A DNA stretch of 36,596 nt from DATDMG01 sp036518955 (GTDB lineage: Bacteria > Actinomycetota > Actinomycetes > Actinomycetales > Kineosporiaceae). Of this stretch, positions 25,373 through 33,529 are shown piece after piece (the stretch's first letter is position 1; each line of letters opens with the position of its first letter). The stretch is from assembly GCA_036518955.1 (NCBI GenBank), contig DATDMG010000014.1, positions 1 through 36,596 of the forward strand. The letters run 5' to 3'. Below the pieces are notes generated by a model, which worked only from the letters and a program-made list of their open reading frames with translations, searched no databases and was not told the DNA's origin. The position numbers and the translations under genes were made by a program.

Positions 25373-26443
25373 TCAGTCGAACTGTGCACCCTCTGTAGTC
25401 AAGAGAGTGCCTTCCGTATCGATTCTGGGGGTCAGCACCCGCCAGCGGCCTGTCTCCGCGCCGCACATGGCCAGCGCGGCGCCCACCGCCACCGCCGGCT
25501 CGTCGTCCACGCCCAGCACCAGCAGGCTCGGCCCCGCCCCGGAGACGACCGCCGCCCCGCCGGCCCGCCGGATCGCGTGCAACAGTCGTGCGGTCGCCGG
25601 CATCGCGGGGGCGCGCAGATCCTGGTGCAGCCGGTCCTCGGTGGCCGCCATCAGCATCTCCGGGCGCCGGCTCAGCGCCTCCACCAACAGCGCGGCACGC
25701 CCGGCGTTGAAGGCGGCGTCCGCGTGCCGCACCTGGGCGGGCAGCATGGCACGGGCCTTGGACGTCGGCAGTTCGCCGTCCGGGACGCACAGGACCGCAC
25801 GCACCTGCGGCGCGACCGGCACCTGAACGGCGCGCGCCCGCCCCCGGGCGCGCCCCGGAGGCGCCGCCTCGGCATCCGTCCAGGCCACCGTGAACCCTCC
25901 GAACACGGTCGCGGCAGCGTTGTCCGGATGCCCCTCGACCGCGGAGGCCAACTCGAACACGGCCGCCTCGTCCAGCCGGGAAGGATCCGCGAGCAGGCCT
26001 CGCGCAGCGGTGAGCCCCGCCACGATGGCCGCGGACGACGAACCGAGCCCGCGCCCGTGCGGGATCACGTTGCGGCAGCGCAGGCGCAGCCCGGGGGCGG
26101 GGACCCCCGAACCGGCGGCCCCGGCGTGCACCAGCCCGCCACGGATGGACCGGACGACGAGGTGGGACTCGTCGTCGGGCACCCGGCCGGCCCCCTCGCC
26201 GTCCACCTCGATCACCGCTGTCGGTTCGCCGGGGACCGCCGGGAACGCCTCGACGATCACCACATCGTACAGATCGTACGCCAGGCCGAGGCTGTCGAAG
26301 CCGGGGCCGAGGTTGGCGCTGGTCGCCGGCACGCGGACGACGATCGGCACCCCGTAGCGCACTGCCGCGCCCTCGGGCTCGGGGGCCGACCGTCCGTCCC
26401 CGGCCAACTCCCCCAGCCGGGCGCTGGTGACCGGCCCGCTCAC
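25373..26443 (-). CDS. thrB: Homoserine kinase
   Basis: GHMP-family kinase that phosphorylates homoserine for threonine synthesis. The 356 residues contain VRVPATSANLGPGFDSLGLA (36-55), the ATP loop PHGRGLGSSSAA (128-139), EGHPDNAAATVFGG and the C-terminal VVSGAGPSLLVL. GTG 26443 overlaps the thrC TGA in a GTGA, implying translational coupling; a later GTG at 26362 would remove 27 non-conserved residues and cannot be excluded. The segment around residues 195-210 (AEAAPPGRARGRARAVQVP) is a basic insertion. It is the last gene of hom-thrC-thrB. Confidence 0.95.
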   Translation of the reverse strand: MSGPVTSARLGELAGDGRSAPEPEGAAVRYGVPIVVRVPATSANLGPGFDSLGLAYDLYDVVIVEAFPAVPGEPTAVIEVDGEGAGRVPDDESHLVVRSIRGGLVHAGAAGSGVPAPGLRLRCRNVIPHGRGLGSSSAAIVAGLTAARGLLADPSRLDEAAVFELASAVEGHPDNAAATVFGGFTVAWTDAEAAPPGRARGRARAVQVPVAPQVRAVLCVPDGELPTSKARAMLPAQVRHADAAFNAGRAALLVEALSRRPEMLMAATEDRLHQDLRAPAMPATARLLHAIRRAGGAAVVSGAGPSLLVLGVDDEPAVAVGAALAMCGAETGRWRVLTPRIDTEGTLLTTEGAQFD

Positions 26444-27531
26444 GCGGACAGCCGGAGGGCGCGCGCCGCCGTGACGGCGTCGACAGGTACCCGGACGGGG
26501 GTCACCTCGCCGCCGTCCGGGCGGCGCAGCGCCCACTGCGGGTCCTTGAGACCGTGCCCGGTGACCGTGCAGACAACCGTCTGGCCGCGGTCCAGCAGCC
26601 CGGCCGCGTGGCACTTGAGCAGCCCGGCCACGCTGGCGGCCGACGCCGGCTCGGCGAACACCCCCTCGGACGCCGACAGCAGCCGGTGGGCGGCGAGGAT
26701 CTCGTCGTCGGTGACCAGATCGATCAGGCCGCCGGAGGAGTCCCGGGCCTCCTCGGCCTGCTTCCACGAGGCGGGGTGGCCGATCCGGATCGCGGTGGCG
26801 ATGGTCTCGGGGTGGTCCACCGGATGGCCGAGCACGATGGGTGCCGCTCCCGCCGCCTGGAAGCCCCACATCCGGGGACGTCGCGTCGCCGGCGCGGGGC
26901 CGAGGCGCGGGGAGTCGGCCGCGTACTCGCGGTATCCCTTCCAGTAGGCGGTGATGTTGCCGGCGTTGCCGACCGGCAGGCAGTGGATGTCCGGCGCGTC
27001 GCCGAGCAGGTCCACGATCTCGAACGACGCCGTCTTCTGCCCCTCGACGCGGGCCGGGTTCACCGAGTTGACCAGTTCCACCGGGTACGCCTCGGACAGC
27101 TTGCGGGCGAGTGTCAGGCAGTCGTCGAAGTTCCCCTCCACCTGGAGCAGCGTCGCGCCGTGCGCGATCGCCTGGCTGAGCTTACCCATCGCGATCTTGC
27201 CGTCCGGCACCAGGACCGCGCAGGCCATCCCGGCGGCGGTGGCGTAGGCGGCGGCGGAGGCCGAGGTGTTGCCGGTGGACGCGCAGATCACCGCCTTGGC
27301 ACCGGCCTCGGCCGCCCTGGAGATGGCCATCGTCATCCCGCGGTCCTTGAACGAGCCGGTGGGGTTGACGCCCTCGAACTTGATCCAGACGTCGCAGCCG
27401 GTCCGCTCGGACAGCACGCGGGCAGGGATCAAGGGGGTACCCCCCTCGCGCAGCGTGATCACTGGGGTGGTGGCGGAGACCGGCAGCCGGTCCCGGTACT
27501 CCTCGATCACGCCTCGCCACTGGTGGGCCAC
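26440..27531 (-). CDS. thrC: Threonine synthase
   Basis: PLP enzyme converting O-phosphohomoserine to threonine. The 363 residues include the PLP-lysine motif NPTGSFKDRGM with K62, the phosphate loop CASTGNTSASAAAYA, GNAGNITAYWKGY and the C-terminal TVTGHGLKDP. Length is that of the short, SAM-independent bacterial class. GTG 27531 lies 6 bp after the hom stop; AAGGGGA inside the hom 3' end is its likely ribosome site. Its stop overlaps the thrB start. Confidence 0.96.
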   Translation of the reverse strand: MAHQWRGVIEEYRDRLPVSATTPVITLREGGTPLIPARVLSERTGCDVWIKFEGVNPTGSFKDRGMTMAISRAAEAGAKAVICASTGNTSASAAAYATAAGMACAVLVPDGKIAMGKLSQAIAHGATLLQVEGNFDDCLTLARKLSEAYPVELVNSVNPARVEGQKTASFEIVDLLGDAPDIHCLPVGNAGNITAYWKGYREYAADSPRLGPAPATRRPRMWGFQAAGAAPIVLGHPVDHPETIATAIRIGHPASWKQAEEARDSSGGLIDLVTDDEILAAHRLLSASEGVFAEPASAASVAGLLKCHAAGLLDRGQTVVCTVTGHGLKDPQWALRRPDGGEVTPVRVPVDAVTAARALRLSA

Positions 27532-27537
27532 CGCGAA

Positions 27538-28872
27538 TCAGTCCCCTTCCACACGCATCACGCTGGCCACCGCTTCGACGATCGGCAGCCGGGCCAAAGC
27601 CTCCACGGTCGCCGCGAGCGCCGCGTCGGGCGCGGTGTGGGTGACGACGACGAGCTCGGCCCGGGACGCGCCGTCCGGGACCGGAGCCGACGGCGCGGCG
27701 TCGTCCCGGGCCCGGTGCTGCTGCTGCCGCACGGTCTCGATGGATACCCCGTGCTCCGCGAACACCTGCGCGACCTGGGCCAGCACGCCCGGCCGGTCGG
27801 CGACGTCCAGGCTGATGTGGTAACGGGTCGGGACCTCCCCCATCGGCCGGACCGGGAGCCTGGCATAGGCCGACTCGCCCGGGCCTCGGCTGCCGCCGAC
27901 CCGATTGCGGGCCACGCTCACCAGGTCGCCGAGGATCGCGCTGGCCGTGGGCTGCCCACCGGCCCCCCGGCCGTAGAACATCAGCTCGCCGGCGGCCTCC
28001 GCCTCGACGAAGACGGCGTTGAAGGCGTCCCGGACGCCGGCCAGCGGGTGGCTGCGGGGGATCATCGCCGGGTGTACGCGGACCGAGACGCCCTCGGCGC
28101 CGTTCCCGGCGACCGTGCGTTCGCAGATCGCGAGCAGCTTGACGACGGCGTTCATCGCCTGCGCGCTGGCCACGTCGGCGGCGGTGACGCCGGTGATCCC
28201 CTCCCGGTGGACGTCGGCGGCGCTGACCCGGGTGTGGAACGCCAGGGACGCCAGGATCGCCGCCTTGGCCGCGGCGTCGAAGCCCTCGACGTCGGCCGTC
28301 GGGTCGGCCTCCGCGTAGCCGAGTGCCTGTGCCTGGGCGACCGCCTCCGCGAACCCCTGGCCCGTCGTGTGCATCTTGTCCAGCACGTAGTTGGTGGTGC
28401 CGTTCACGATGCCCAGCACCCGGTGCACCCGGTCGCCGACCAGCGACTCCCGCAGCGGACGCAGCAGCGGGATCGCCCCGGCGACCGCCGCCTCGAAGTA
28501 GAGATCCACGCCGTGCTCGGCCGCGGTGCTGTACAGGGTCGGGCCGTCCTCGGCGAGCAGGGCCTTGTTCGCCGTGACGACGCCGGCTCCGGCGGCCATC
28601 GCCTGCAGGATCAGCGTACGGGCGGGCTCGATGCCGCCGATCACCTCGACCACGATGTCGGCGCGCTTCACCAGCTCCGCGGCGTCCGTGGTGAACAGCT
28701 CCCGCGGCACGTCGACGCCACGGGCCCGGCCGATCCGGCGGACCGCGACGCCGGCCAGCTCGACCGGCGCCCCCACCCGCAGGGCCAGTTCCTGCGCGTA
28801 CGTCGTGAGCAGCCGCGCCACCTCGGTGCCCACGACCCCGCACCCCAGCAACGCGACCTTCAGCGGCTCCAC
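27538..28872 (-). CDS. hom: Homoserine dehydrogenase with ACT domain
   Basis: Reduces aspartate semialdehyde to homoserine, the branch point to threonine, methionine and isoleucine. 444 residues: NAD(P) loop ALLGCGVVG (7-15), the substrate region GGIEPARTLILQAMAAGAGVVTANKALLA, VNGTTNYVL, YAEADPTADVEGFDAAAK, and a C-terminal ACT domain (about 345-444) beginning TRYHISLDVADRPGVLAQVA, which in Corynebacterium mediates threonine feedback inhibition. Part of the ACT domain has an acidic/proline insertion (RARDDAAPSAPVPDGASR). GTG 28872 follows GAGGAG, and the longer frame to 28968 is not needed. It heads the hom-thrC-thrB cluster. Confidence 0.96.
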   Translation of the reverse strand: MEPLKVALLGCGVVGTEVARLLTTYAQELALRVGAPVELAGVAVRRIGRARGVDVPRELFTTDAAELVKRADIVVEVIGGIEPARTLILQAMAAGAGVVTANKALLAEDGPTLYSTAAEHGVDLYFEAAVAGAIPLLRPLRESLVGDRVHRVLGIVNGTTNYVLDKMHTTGQGFAEAVAQAQALGYAEADPTADVEGFDAAAKAAILASLAFHTRVSAADVHREGITGVTAADVASAQAMNAVVKLLAICERTVAGNGAEGVSVRVHPAMIPRSHPLAGVRDAFNAVFVEAEAAGELMFYGRGAGGQPTASAILGDLVSVARNRVGGSRGPGESAYARLPVRPMGEVPTRYHISLDVADRPGVLAQVAQVFAEHGVSIETVRQQQHRARDDAAPSAPVPDGASRAELVVVTHTAPDAALAATVEALARLPIVEAVASVMRVEGD

Positions 28873-29146
28873 GCCGTACTCCTCACCCTCGTTCGGGCGC
28901 CGCCTCCGGCAGCGCCGTTCCGGCTCGACGACGACAGCTACGTCACCAGCCTGGCTCCTGTGTCCCACACCGGGGCGGTCGCCCGCCGGGACATCTCAGC
29001 ATCCGGACGGCGCTGCGTCGACGGCCCGACGTCCCGGCACCTCGACGTCCCAGGATCACCCAGTGTCGCGCACCGGCGGCCGGCTGCGGCCCGCGACCCG
29101 CGGACACGCACCGACCCCGCGCTCGGCGCTGGGCCGCGACCCCGCC

Positions 29147-30574
29147 TCAGCCGGCGTCCAGGGCCAGCAGATCGTCCTCGGTCTCCCGGCGGACCAGGAC
29201 CCGCGCCAGGCCGTCCCGGACGCTCACCACCGGCGGCCTAGGCACGTGGTTGTACTGGCTGGACATGCTCCGGCAGTACGCGCCGGTCCCGGGCACGGCC
29301 AGCAGGTCGCCGCGCCCGACGTCCCCGGGCAGGAACTCGTCCCGGACCACGATGTCGCCGCTCTCGCAGTGCCGGCCCACCACCCGGCTCAGCACCGGAG
29401 GGGCTGCCGACGCGCGGGACGCCAGCGTGCACGAGTAGTCGGCGCCGTACAGGGCGGTCCGGATGTTGTCGCTCATCCCGCCGTCCACCGACACGTACCG
29501 GCGCCAGCCGCCGCCGTCGAGCCGGACGTCCTTGACCGCACCCACCCGGTACAGGGTGAAGGTACTCGTCCCGGCGATCGCACGGCCCGGCTCCACGCAG
29601 ACCCGCGGGACGTCGATCCCCAGCCCACGGCACTCCCGGGCCACGAGGTCGGCCATCTGGTCGGCCAAGGCCTTCGGCTCCAGCGGGTCGTGAGCGCTGG
29701 TGTAGGCGATGCCGTAGCCACCGCCCAGATCCAGCTCCGGCATCCGGTAGCCGCGGTCGGACGCCGTGCGGGCGTGCAGGGTGAGCAGCCGGCGGATGGC
29801 GACCTCGAACCCGCCGGTGTCGAAGATCTGGGACCCGATGTGGCTGTGCAGACCCAGCAGGTGCAGCTCGGGGCGGGCCAGCGTGCGGCGGACGGCTTCG
29901 TCGGCCACGCCGTCCGCGAGGGAAAGCCCGAACTTCTGGTCCTCGTGCGCGGTCGACATGTACTCGTGCGTGTGCGCCTCCACCCCGACGGTCACCCGCA
30001 GCAGCACGCTGGTGGTGACGCCGAGTTCCGCGGCGAGGTCGGCCACCCGGTCGATCTCCTCGAGGGCGTCGATCGCGATGCGGCCGATGCCGGCCGCCAG
30101 GGCGCGGCGGACCTCGGCGTCCGGCTTGTTGTTGCCGTGCAACGTCATCCGGGACGCCGGGACGCCACCCCGCAGGCCGACGGCCAGTTCCCCGGCCGAG
30201 CAGACGTCCAGGCCCAGACCGTCCTCGGCGATCCAGCGGGCGACGCCGGTGCAGGTGAAGGCCTTGCTGGCGTAGTAGACGTCGGCCCCGGACAGGCCGG
30301 CGAAGGCCGCGGCGAAGGCGTCCCGGAACGCCGCCGCTCGCGACCGGAAGTCGGTCTCGTCGAGCACGTACGCCGGCGTGCCGAACCGCTCCGCCAGCGT
30401 GGCGACGTCCATGCCGCCCACGTCGAGGAGGCCGTCACCCCGGCGCCGCACGGTCAGCGGCCAGAGGATCGGCAGCAGGTCGTTCACGTCGTCGGGCGGG
30501 CGCAACCAGGAAGGGACGGAGGCGACGCCCCCGTAGTCGGGCGCGTGCAGGGCGCCGGCCTCGTGCGCAACCAT
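29147..30574 (-). CDS. lysA: Diaminopimelate decarboxylase
   Basis: PLP alanine-racemase-fold enzyme that makes lysine from meso-diaminopimelate. The 475 residues include the PLP lysine K104 in YYASKAF, DVCSAGEL, LHSHIGSQIFD, the glycine loop LGGGYGIAY, EPGRAIAG and, from the other subunit's site, GRHCESGD and GAYCRSMSSQYN. ATG 30574 follows GAGGA and is 28 bp after argS, so the two are one transcript, as in mycobacteria. The 274-bp gap to hom (28873-29146) holds no gene I can support. Confidence 0.96.
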   Translation of the reverse strand: MVAHEAGALHAPDYGGVASVPSWLRPPDDVNDLLPILWPLTVRRRGDGLLDVGGMDVATLAERFGTPAYVLDETDFRSRAAAFRDAFAAAFAGLSGADVYYASKAFTCTGVARWIAEDGLGLDVCSAGELAVGLRGGVPASRMTLHGNNKPDAEVRRALAAGIGRIAIDALEEIDRVADLAAELGVTTSVLLRVTVGVEAHTHEYMSTAHEDQKFGLSLADGVADEAVRRTLARPELHLLGLHSHIGSQIFDTGGFEVAIRRLLTLHARTASDRGYRMPELDLGGGYGIAYTSAHDPLEPKALADQMADLVARECRGLGIDVPRVCVEPGRAIAGTSTFTLYRVGAVKDVRLDGGGWRRYVSVDGGMSDNIRTALYGADYSCTLASRASAAPPVLSRVVGRHCESGDIVVRDEFLPGDVGRGDLLAVPGTGAYCRSMSSQYNHVPRPPVVSVRDGLARVLVRRETEDDLLALDAG

Positions 30575-30602
30575 CAGGCGGTCCTCGGGTCCGTAGGGGT
30601 GT

Positions 30603-32273
30603 TCACATCCGGTGGGGCGCGCTCACCCCGAGGAGCCCGAGCCCGTTGCCCAGCACGATCCGGGTGGCCTCGTTGAGCCAGAGGCGGGCCCGGTGGACGT
30701 CGTTCACCGGCTCGCCGGCGCGCGGCGTCACCCTGGTCTCGACGTACCACTTGTGGTAGTGGCCGGCGAGCTCCTCCAGGTAGCGGGCCACTCGGTGCGG
30801 CTCGCGCAGTTCGGCGGCGGTGGACACCACGCGCGGGAACTCCCCGAGCGCGGCCAGCAGCACGGCCTCGGTCTCGTGGTCCAGCAGCGCGGGGTCGAAG
30901 CCGTCCTCACGATGGACGCCGGCCTCGGCGGCGTTCCGGGTCACGCCGGCGATCCGGGCGTGCGCGTACTGTACGTAGTAGACCGGGTTGTCGTTGCTGC
31001 GCCGGGTGAGCAGGTCGAGGTCGATGTCCATCGGCGAGTCCGCGGACGAGCGGGCGAGAGCGTACCGGGCCGCGTCGGCTCCCACGGCCTCCACCAGATC
31101 CTCGAGGGTGATCACGGTGCCGGCGCGCTTGCTCATCCGGACCGGCTCGCCGTCCTTGACGAGGTTGACCATCTGCCCGATGAGGATCTCGAGGTTGACG
31201 CCCGGGACGTCGCCGAAGGCCGCACACATGGCCATCATCCGGCCCACGTAGCCGTGATGGTCGGCCCCGAGCATGATCACGACCCGGTCGAAGCCGCGTT
31301 CCCTCTTGTCCAGGTAGTACGCGAGGTCCCCGGCGATGTAGGCGGCTTCGCCGTCGCTCTTGATGACGACCCGGTCCTTGGTGTCGCCGAGGTCCGACGT
31401 CCGCAGCCACACGGCGCCGTCCGCCTCGTAGATCCGGCCGAGCTCCCGCAGCCGGGCGACGGCCCGACCGACCTCACCCGAGGTGTGCAGGTCGTTCTCG
31501 TGGAAGTAGACGTCGAAATCCACCCCGAACTCGTGCAGGCTGCGCTTGATCTCGGCGAACATCAGCTCTACGCCGTGCGCCCGGAAGACCTCCTGCGCCT
31601 CGTCGTCGGGCAGGCTGCGCGGGTCGGGCTGGCCGGCCTCGGCGACCTGGCGGAGCACCTGGTCCGCGACGTCCTGGATGTACTGCCCGCCGTACCCGTC
31701 CGCGGGCGCCTCCTGGCCCCGAGCGCGTGCCAACAGTGACCGCGCGAATCTGTCGATCTGCGCGCCGTGGTCGTTGAAGTAGTACTCGCGGACCACCTTC
31801 GCCCCGCTCGCCTGCAGGATGCGGGCCAGGGAGTCGCCGACCGCCGCCCACCGGGTACCCCCCAGATGGATCGGACCGGTCGGGTTGGCACTGACGAACT
31901 CGAGGTTGATCGCCTGTCCGGCGAGGGTGTCGTTCGTGCCGTACCCGGGCCCGGCCCCGACGATGGCGCGCGCGAGCTCGCCGGCCGCACCGGCGTCCAG
32001 GGTGATGTTGAGGAATCCGGGCCCGGCGACGTCCACCGCCTTGACACCCGGGACGGTCGCGAGCCGCCGGGCGATCACCGTCGCCACCTCCCGCGGCGAC
32101 CGCCCCGCCTGCCGGGCCAGCTGGAGGGCGATGGTCGCGGACCAGTCGCCGTGCTCGCGCTGCCGAGGTCGCTCCACCTTGATCTCGCTCGGCACGGTGA
32201 CCTGCAGGTCGCCGGCGGCGACGGCCGCGACCAAGCAGGCGCGGATGGCGGCGGACAGTTCCTCGGGAGTCAC
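30603..32273 (-). CDS. argS: Arginyl-tRNA synthetase
   Basis: Class I aminoacyl-tRNA synthetase. The 556 residues have the N-terminal Add1 domain (1-115), HIGH-equivalent HLGG (136-139, in NPTGPIHLGGTRW), KMSKS-equivalent MSKRAG (380-385) and the all-alpha anticodon-binding domain with NPVYYVQYAHARI. The C-terminus GLLGVSAPHRM is the family end (usually ...PERM). GTG 32273 is the start. It heads argS-lysA. By chance or not, a tRNA-Arg gene lies about 1.1 kb away on the other strand. Confidence 0.97.
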   Translation of the reverse strand: MTPEELSAAIRACLVAAVAAGDLQVTVPSEIKVERPRQREHGDWSATIALQLARQAGRSPREVATVIARRLATVPGVKAVDVAGPGFLNITLDAGAAGELARAIVGAGPGYGTNDTLAGQAINLEFVSANPTGPIHLGGTRWAAVGDSLARILQASGAKVVREYYFNDHGAQIDRFARSLLARARGQEAPADGYGGQYIQDVADQVLRQVAEAGQPDPRSLPDDEAQEVFRAHGVELMFAEIKRSLHEFGVDFDVYFHENDLHTSGEVGRAVARLRELGRIYEADGAVWLRTSDLGDTKDRVVIKSDGEAAYIAGDLAYYLDKRERGFDRVVIMLGADHHGYVGRMMAMCAAFGDVPGVNLEILIGQMVNLVKDGEPVRMSKRAGTVITLEDLVEAVGADAARYALARSSADSPMDIDLDLLTRRSNDNPVYYVQYAHARIAGVTRNAAEAGVHREDGFDPALLDHETEAVLLAALGEFPRVVSTAAELREPHRVARYLEELAGHYHKWYVETRVTPRAGEPVNDVHRARLWLNEATRIVLGNGLGLLGVSAPHRM

Positions 32274-32463
32274 CCCAGAAGGGTATCGGGGGACGAGCGT
32301 CGGGTGGCGCCGGCGTCAGCCCGGTGACGCCCGGACGAGGTGAGCGGCCTCACCGCCGGCCGGACGCCGAAGGGCCGCCAGTGATCGTGGGCACGGAGCG
32401 ATCCGGCAGAGGATGATAGAGATCAGTAACCGCTTCGCCGCGCGTAGCGATACAGCTGTCGAC

Positions 32464-32477
32464 GCTCAAAAGTGAGC
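32464..32477. promoter_or_regulatory. Short inverted repeat ahead of the GntR-family gene
   Basis: GCTCA-AAAG-TGAGC lies 25 bp upstream of the preferred start of the regulator and overlaps the alternative GTG at 32472. GntR-family regulators often bind a short inverted repeat at their own promoter. With 5-bp arms this is weak evidence. Confidence 0.25.
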
Positions 32478-32501
32478 AGACGGCGAAGATTGGATGATGG
32501 G

Positions 32502-33230
32502 ATGATACAGGCGGACACCATGGACGGCCCCTCGCTGCGCACCGCCCGGCGCTCCGGGCTGATCGACCAGGTGATCGAGCAACTGCGTGGGCAGATCATA
32601 ACCGGTGCCTGGAGCATCGGCACGCGCATCCCGACGGAGGCGGAGCTGGCCCAGCTCACGGGGACGAGCCGGAACACCGTTCGCGAGGCCGTGCAGTCAC
32701 TCGTCCATGCCGGGCTCCTCGAGCGACGTCAGGGGTCGGGGACGTACGTGCTGGCCAGCAGCGAGCTGGCGGGTGCGGTGAGCCGCCGGGTGGCGGTGGC
32801 GCACGCGGTCCACGTGCTGGAAGTGCGGCGGACGCTCGAGGTGGGCGCAGCCCGACTGGCAGCCGTTCGCCGCACCGACGCGGACGTTGCTCAGATGCGG
32901 GAGTTGCTGGCCCGGCGCAACCGCGTGCTCGGCTCCGGCCGCGTCGACGAGGCCCTCGCCCTGGACGTGGAGCTGCACCGGTCGATCAGCCAGGCGGGCC
33001 ACAACCCGGTGCTCACGGACCTGTACGAGAACTTCGTGGCGGCCCTCCAGGAGAGCGTGCGGGCGAACTACTTCGCGTCCGGCGTGATGTCGCCCACCAA
33101 GCACGCGGACCTGGTGGAAGCGATTGCAGCCGGGGACGCGGAGGGCGCCGTCGCCGCGGTCACCTGCTACCTGGACTGCCTGCTCGAACACGCCCCCCCC
33201 TTGCCAGCCGGCAGCGAACCGGAGTCGTGA
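32502..33230 (+). CDS. GntR-family transcriptional regulator, FadR subfamily (FCD domain)
   Basis: A repressor/activator of about 242 residues that probably responds to a carboxylate ligand. The N-terminal winged helix-turn-helix reads LIDQVIEQLRGQIITGAWSIGTRIPTEAELAQLTGTSRNTVREAVQSLVHAGLLERRQGSGTYVL in order. The C-terminal FCD domain has ALDVELHRSISQAGHNPVLTDLYENF and KHADLVEAIAAGDAEGAV. The first two metal-ligand positions (D and H) and the second His are seen; the usual third His near the end is Tyr (CYLDCLL), so metal binding may be altered. Starts at GTG 32472, ATG 32502 and ATG 32520 are in frame; 32502 has a purine-rich GGATGATGGG before it. No obvious target enzyme is adjacent. Confidence 0.88.
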   Translation: MIQADTMDGPSLRTARRSGLIDQVIEQLRGQIITGAWSIGTRIPTEAELAQLTGTSRNTVREAVQSLVHAGLLERRQGSGTYVLASSELAGAVSRRVAVAHAVHVLEVRRTLEVGAARLAAVRRTDADVAQMRELLARRNRVLGSGRVDEALALDVELHRSISQAGHNPVLTDLYENFVAALQESVRANYFASGVMSPTKHADLVEAIAAGDAEGAVAAVTCYLDCLLEHAPPLPAGSEPES

Positions 33231-33347
33231 CTCGAGCGGGTTGCCCAGGTACGCCGGCCCGGCAGCACCCCACGCGGGCCGCGTACCCCCCCTTCGCACC
33301 CACCGCGAGCGGGGGCAACCGTTTCGCGCCCAGGCCACCCGGACTGG

Positions 33348-33353
33348 TATGGT
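33348..33353 (+). promoter_or_regulatory. -10 element TATGGT for tRNA-Arg
   Basis: TATGGT ends 13 nt before the mature tRNA 5' end, which gives a 5' leader of about 6-7 nt for RNase P. The -35 is not obvious. Confidence 0.45.
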
Positions 33354-33366
33354 CCTGGTGTCCCGA

Positions 33367-33438
33367 GCCCCCGTAGCTCAGGGGATAGAGCACCGCCCTC
33401 CGGAGGCGGGAGCGCAGGTTCGAATCCTGCCGGGGGCA
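33367..33438 (+). tRNA. tRNA-Arg (anticodon CCG)
   Basis: Cloverleaf by hand: acceptor GCCCCCG/CGGGGGC, D-arm GCTC/GAGC, anticodon stem CCGCC/GGCGG with loop CTCCGGA (anticodon CCG, reading CGG), a 4-nt variable loop, T-arm GCAGG/CCTGC with loop TTCGAAT, and discriminator A33438. The 3' CCA is not encoded (CCC follows). The tRNA is directly followed by an integrase gene, so its 3' half is the likely attachment site of an integrated element. Confidence 0.96.
33410..33438 (+). other. Putative attachment site (attL) at the tRNA-Arg 3' end
   Basis: Tyrosine integrases commonly recombine within the T-arm and acceptor end of a tRNA gene and restore it. The integrase gene starts 92 bp downstream, which is the standard layout. 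The second copy (attR) is not in the window, so the exact core is unknown. Confidence 0.4.
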
Positions 33439-33517
33439 CCCTGCTTGACCAGCGGCTTTGCCTGAGGCACTGACCCTCCCGCTCGGTTCATGGAACGAAA
33501 CGTGGACCGGGCGTCTC

Positions 33518-33523
33518 TATGTT
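33518..33523 (+). promoter_or_regulatory. -10 element TATGTT, possible leaderless integrase transcript
   Basis: TATGTT ends 6 nt before ATG 33530, which would place transcription start at the ATG. No Shine-Dalgarno sequence is visible before this ATG. Confidence 0.3.
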
Positions 33524-33529
33524 CACGCC

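Noticed and set aside
26554..29241. Plus-strand open frame of 895 codons opposite thrB, thrC, hom and lysA
   Set aside because: Shadow frame: low complexity, rich in Arg/Gly/His, no family signature, and antisense to four certain genes.
33458..33529. Integrase start upstream at 33458
   Set aside because: The added residues are not family-like and no ribosome site is seen; ATG 33530 begins the usual basic arm-binding region.
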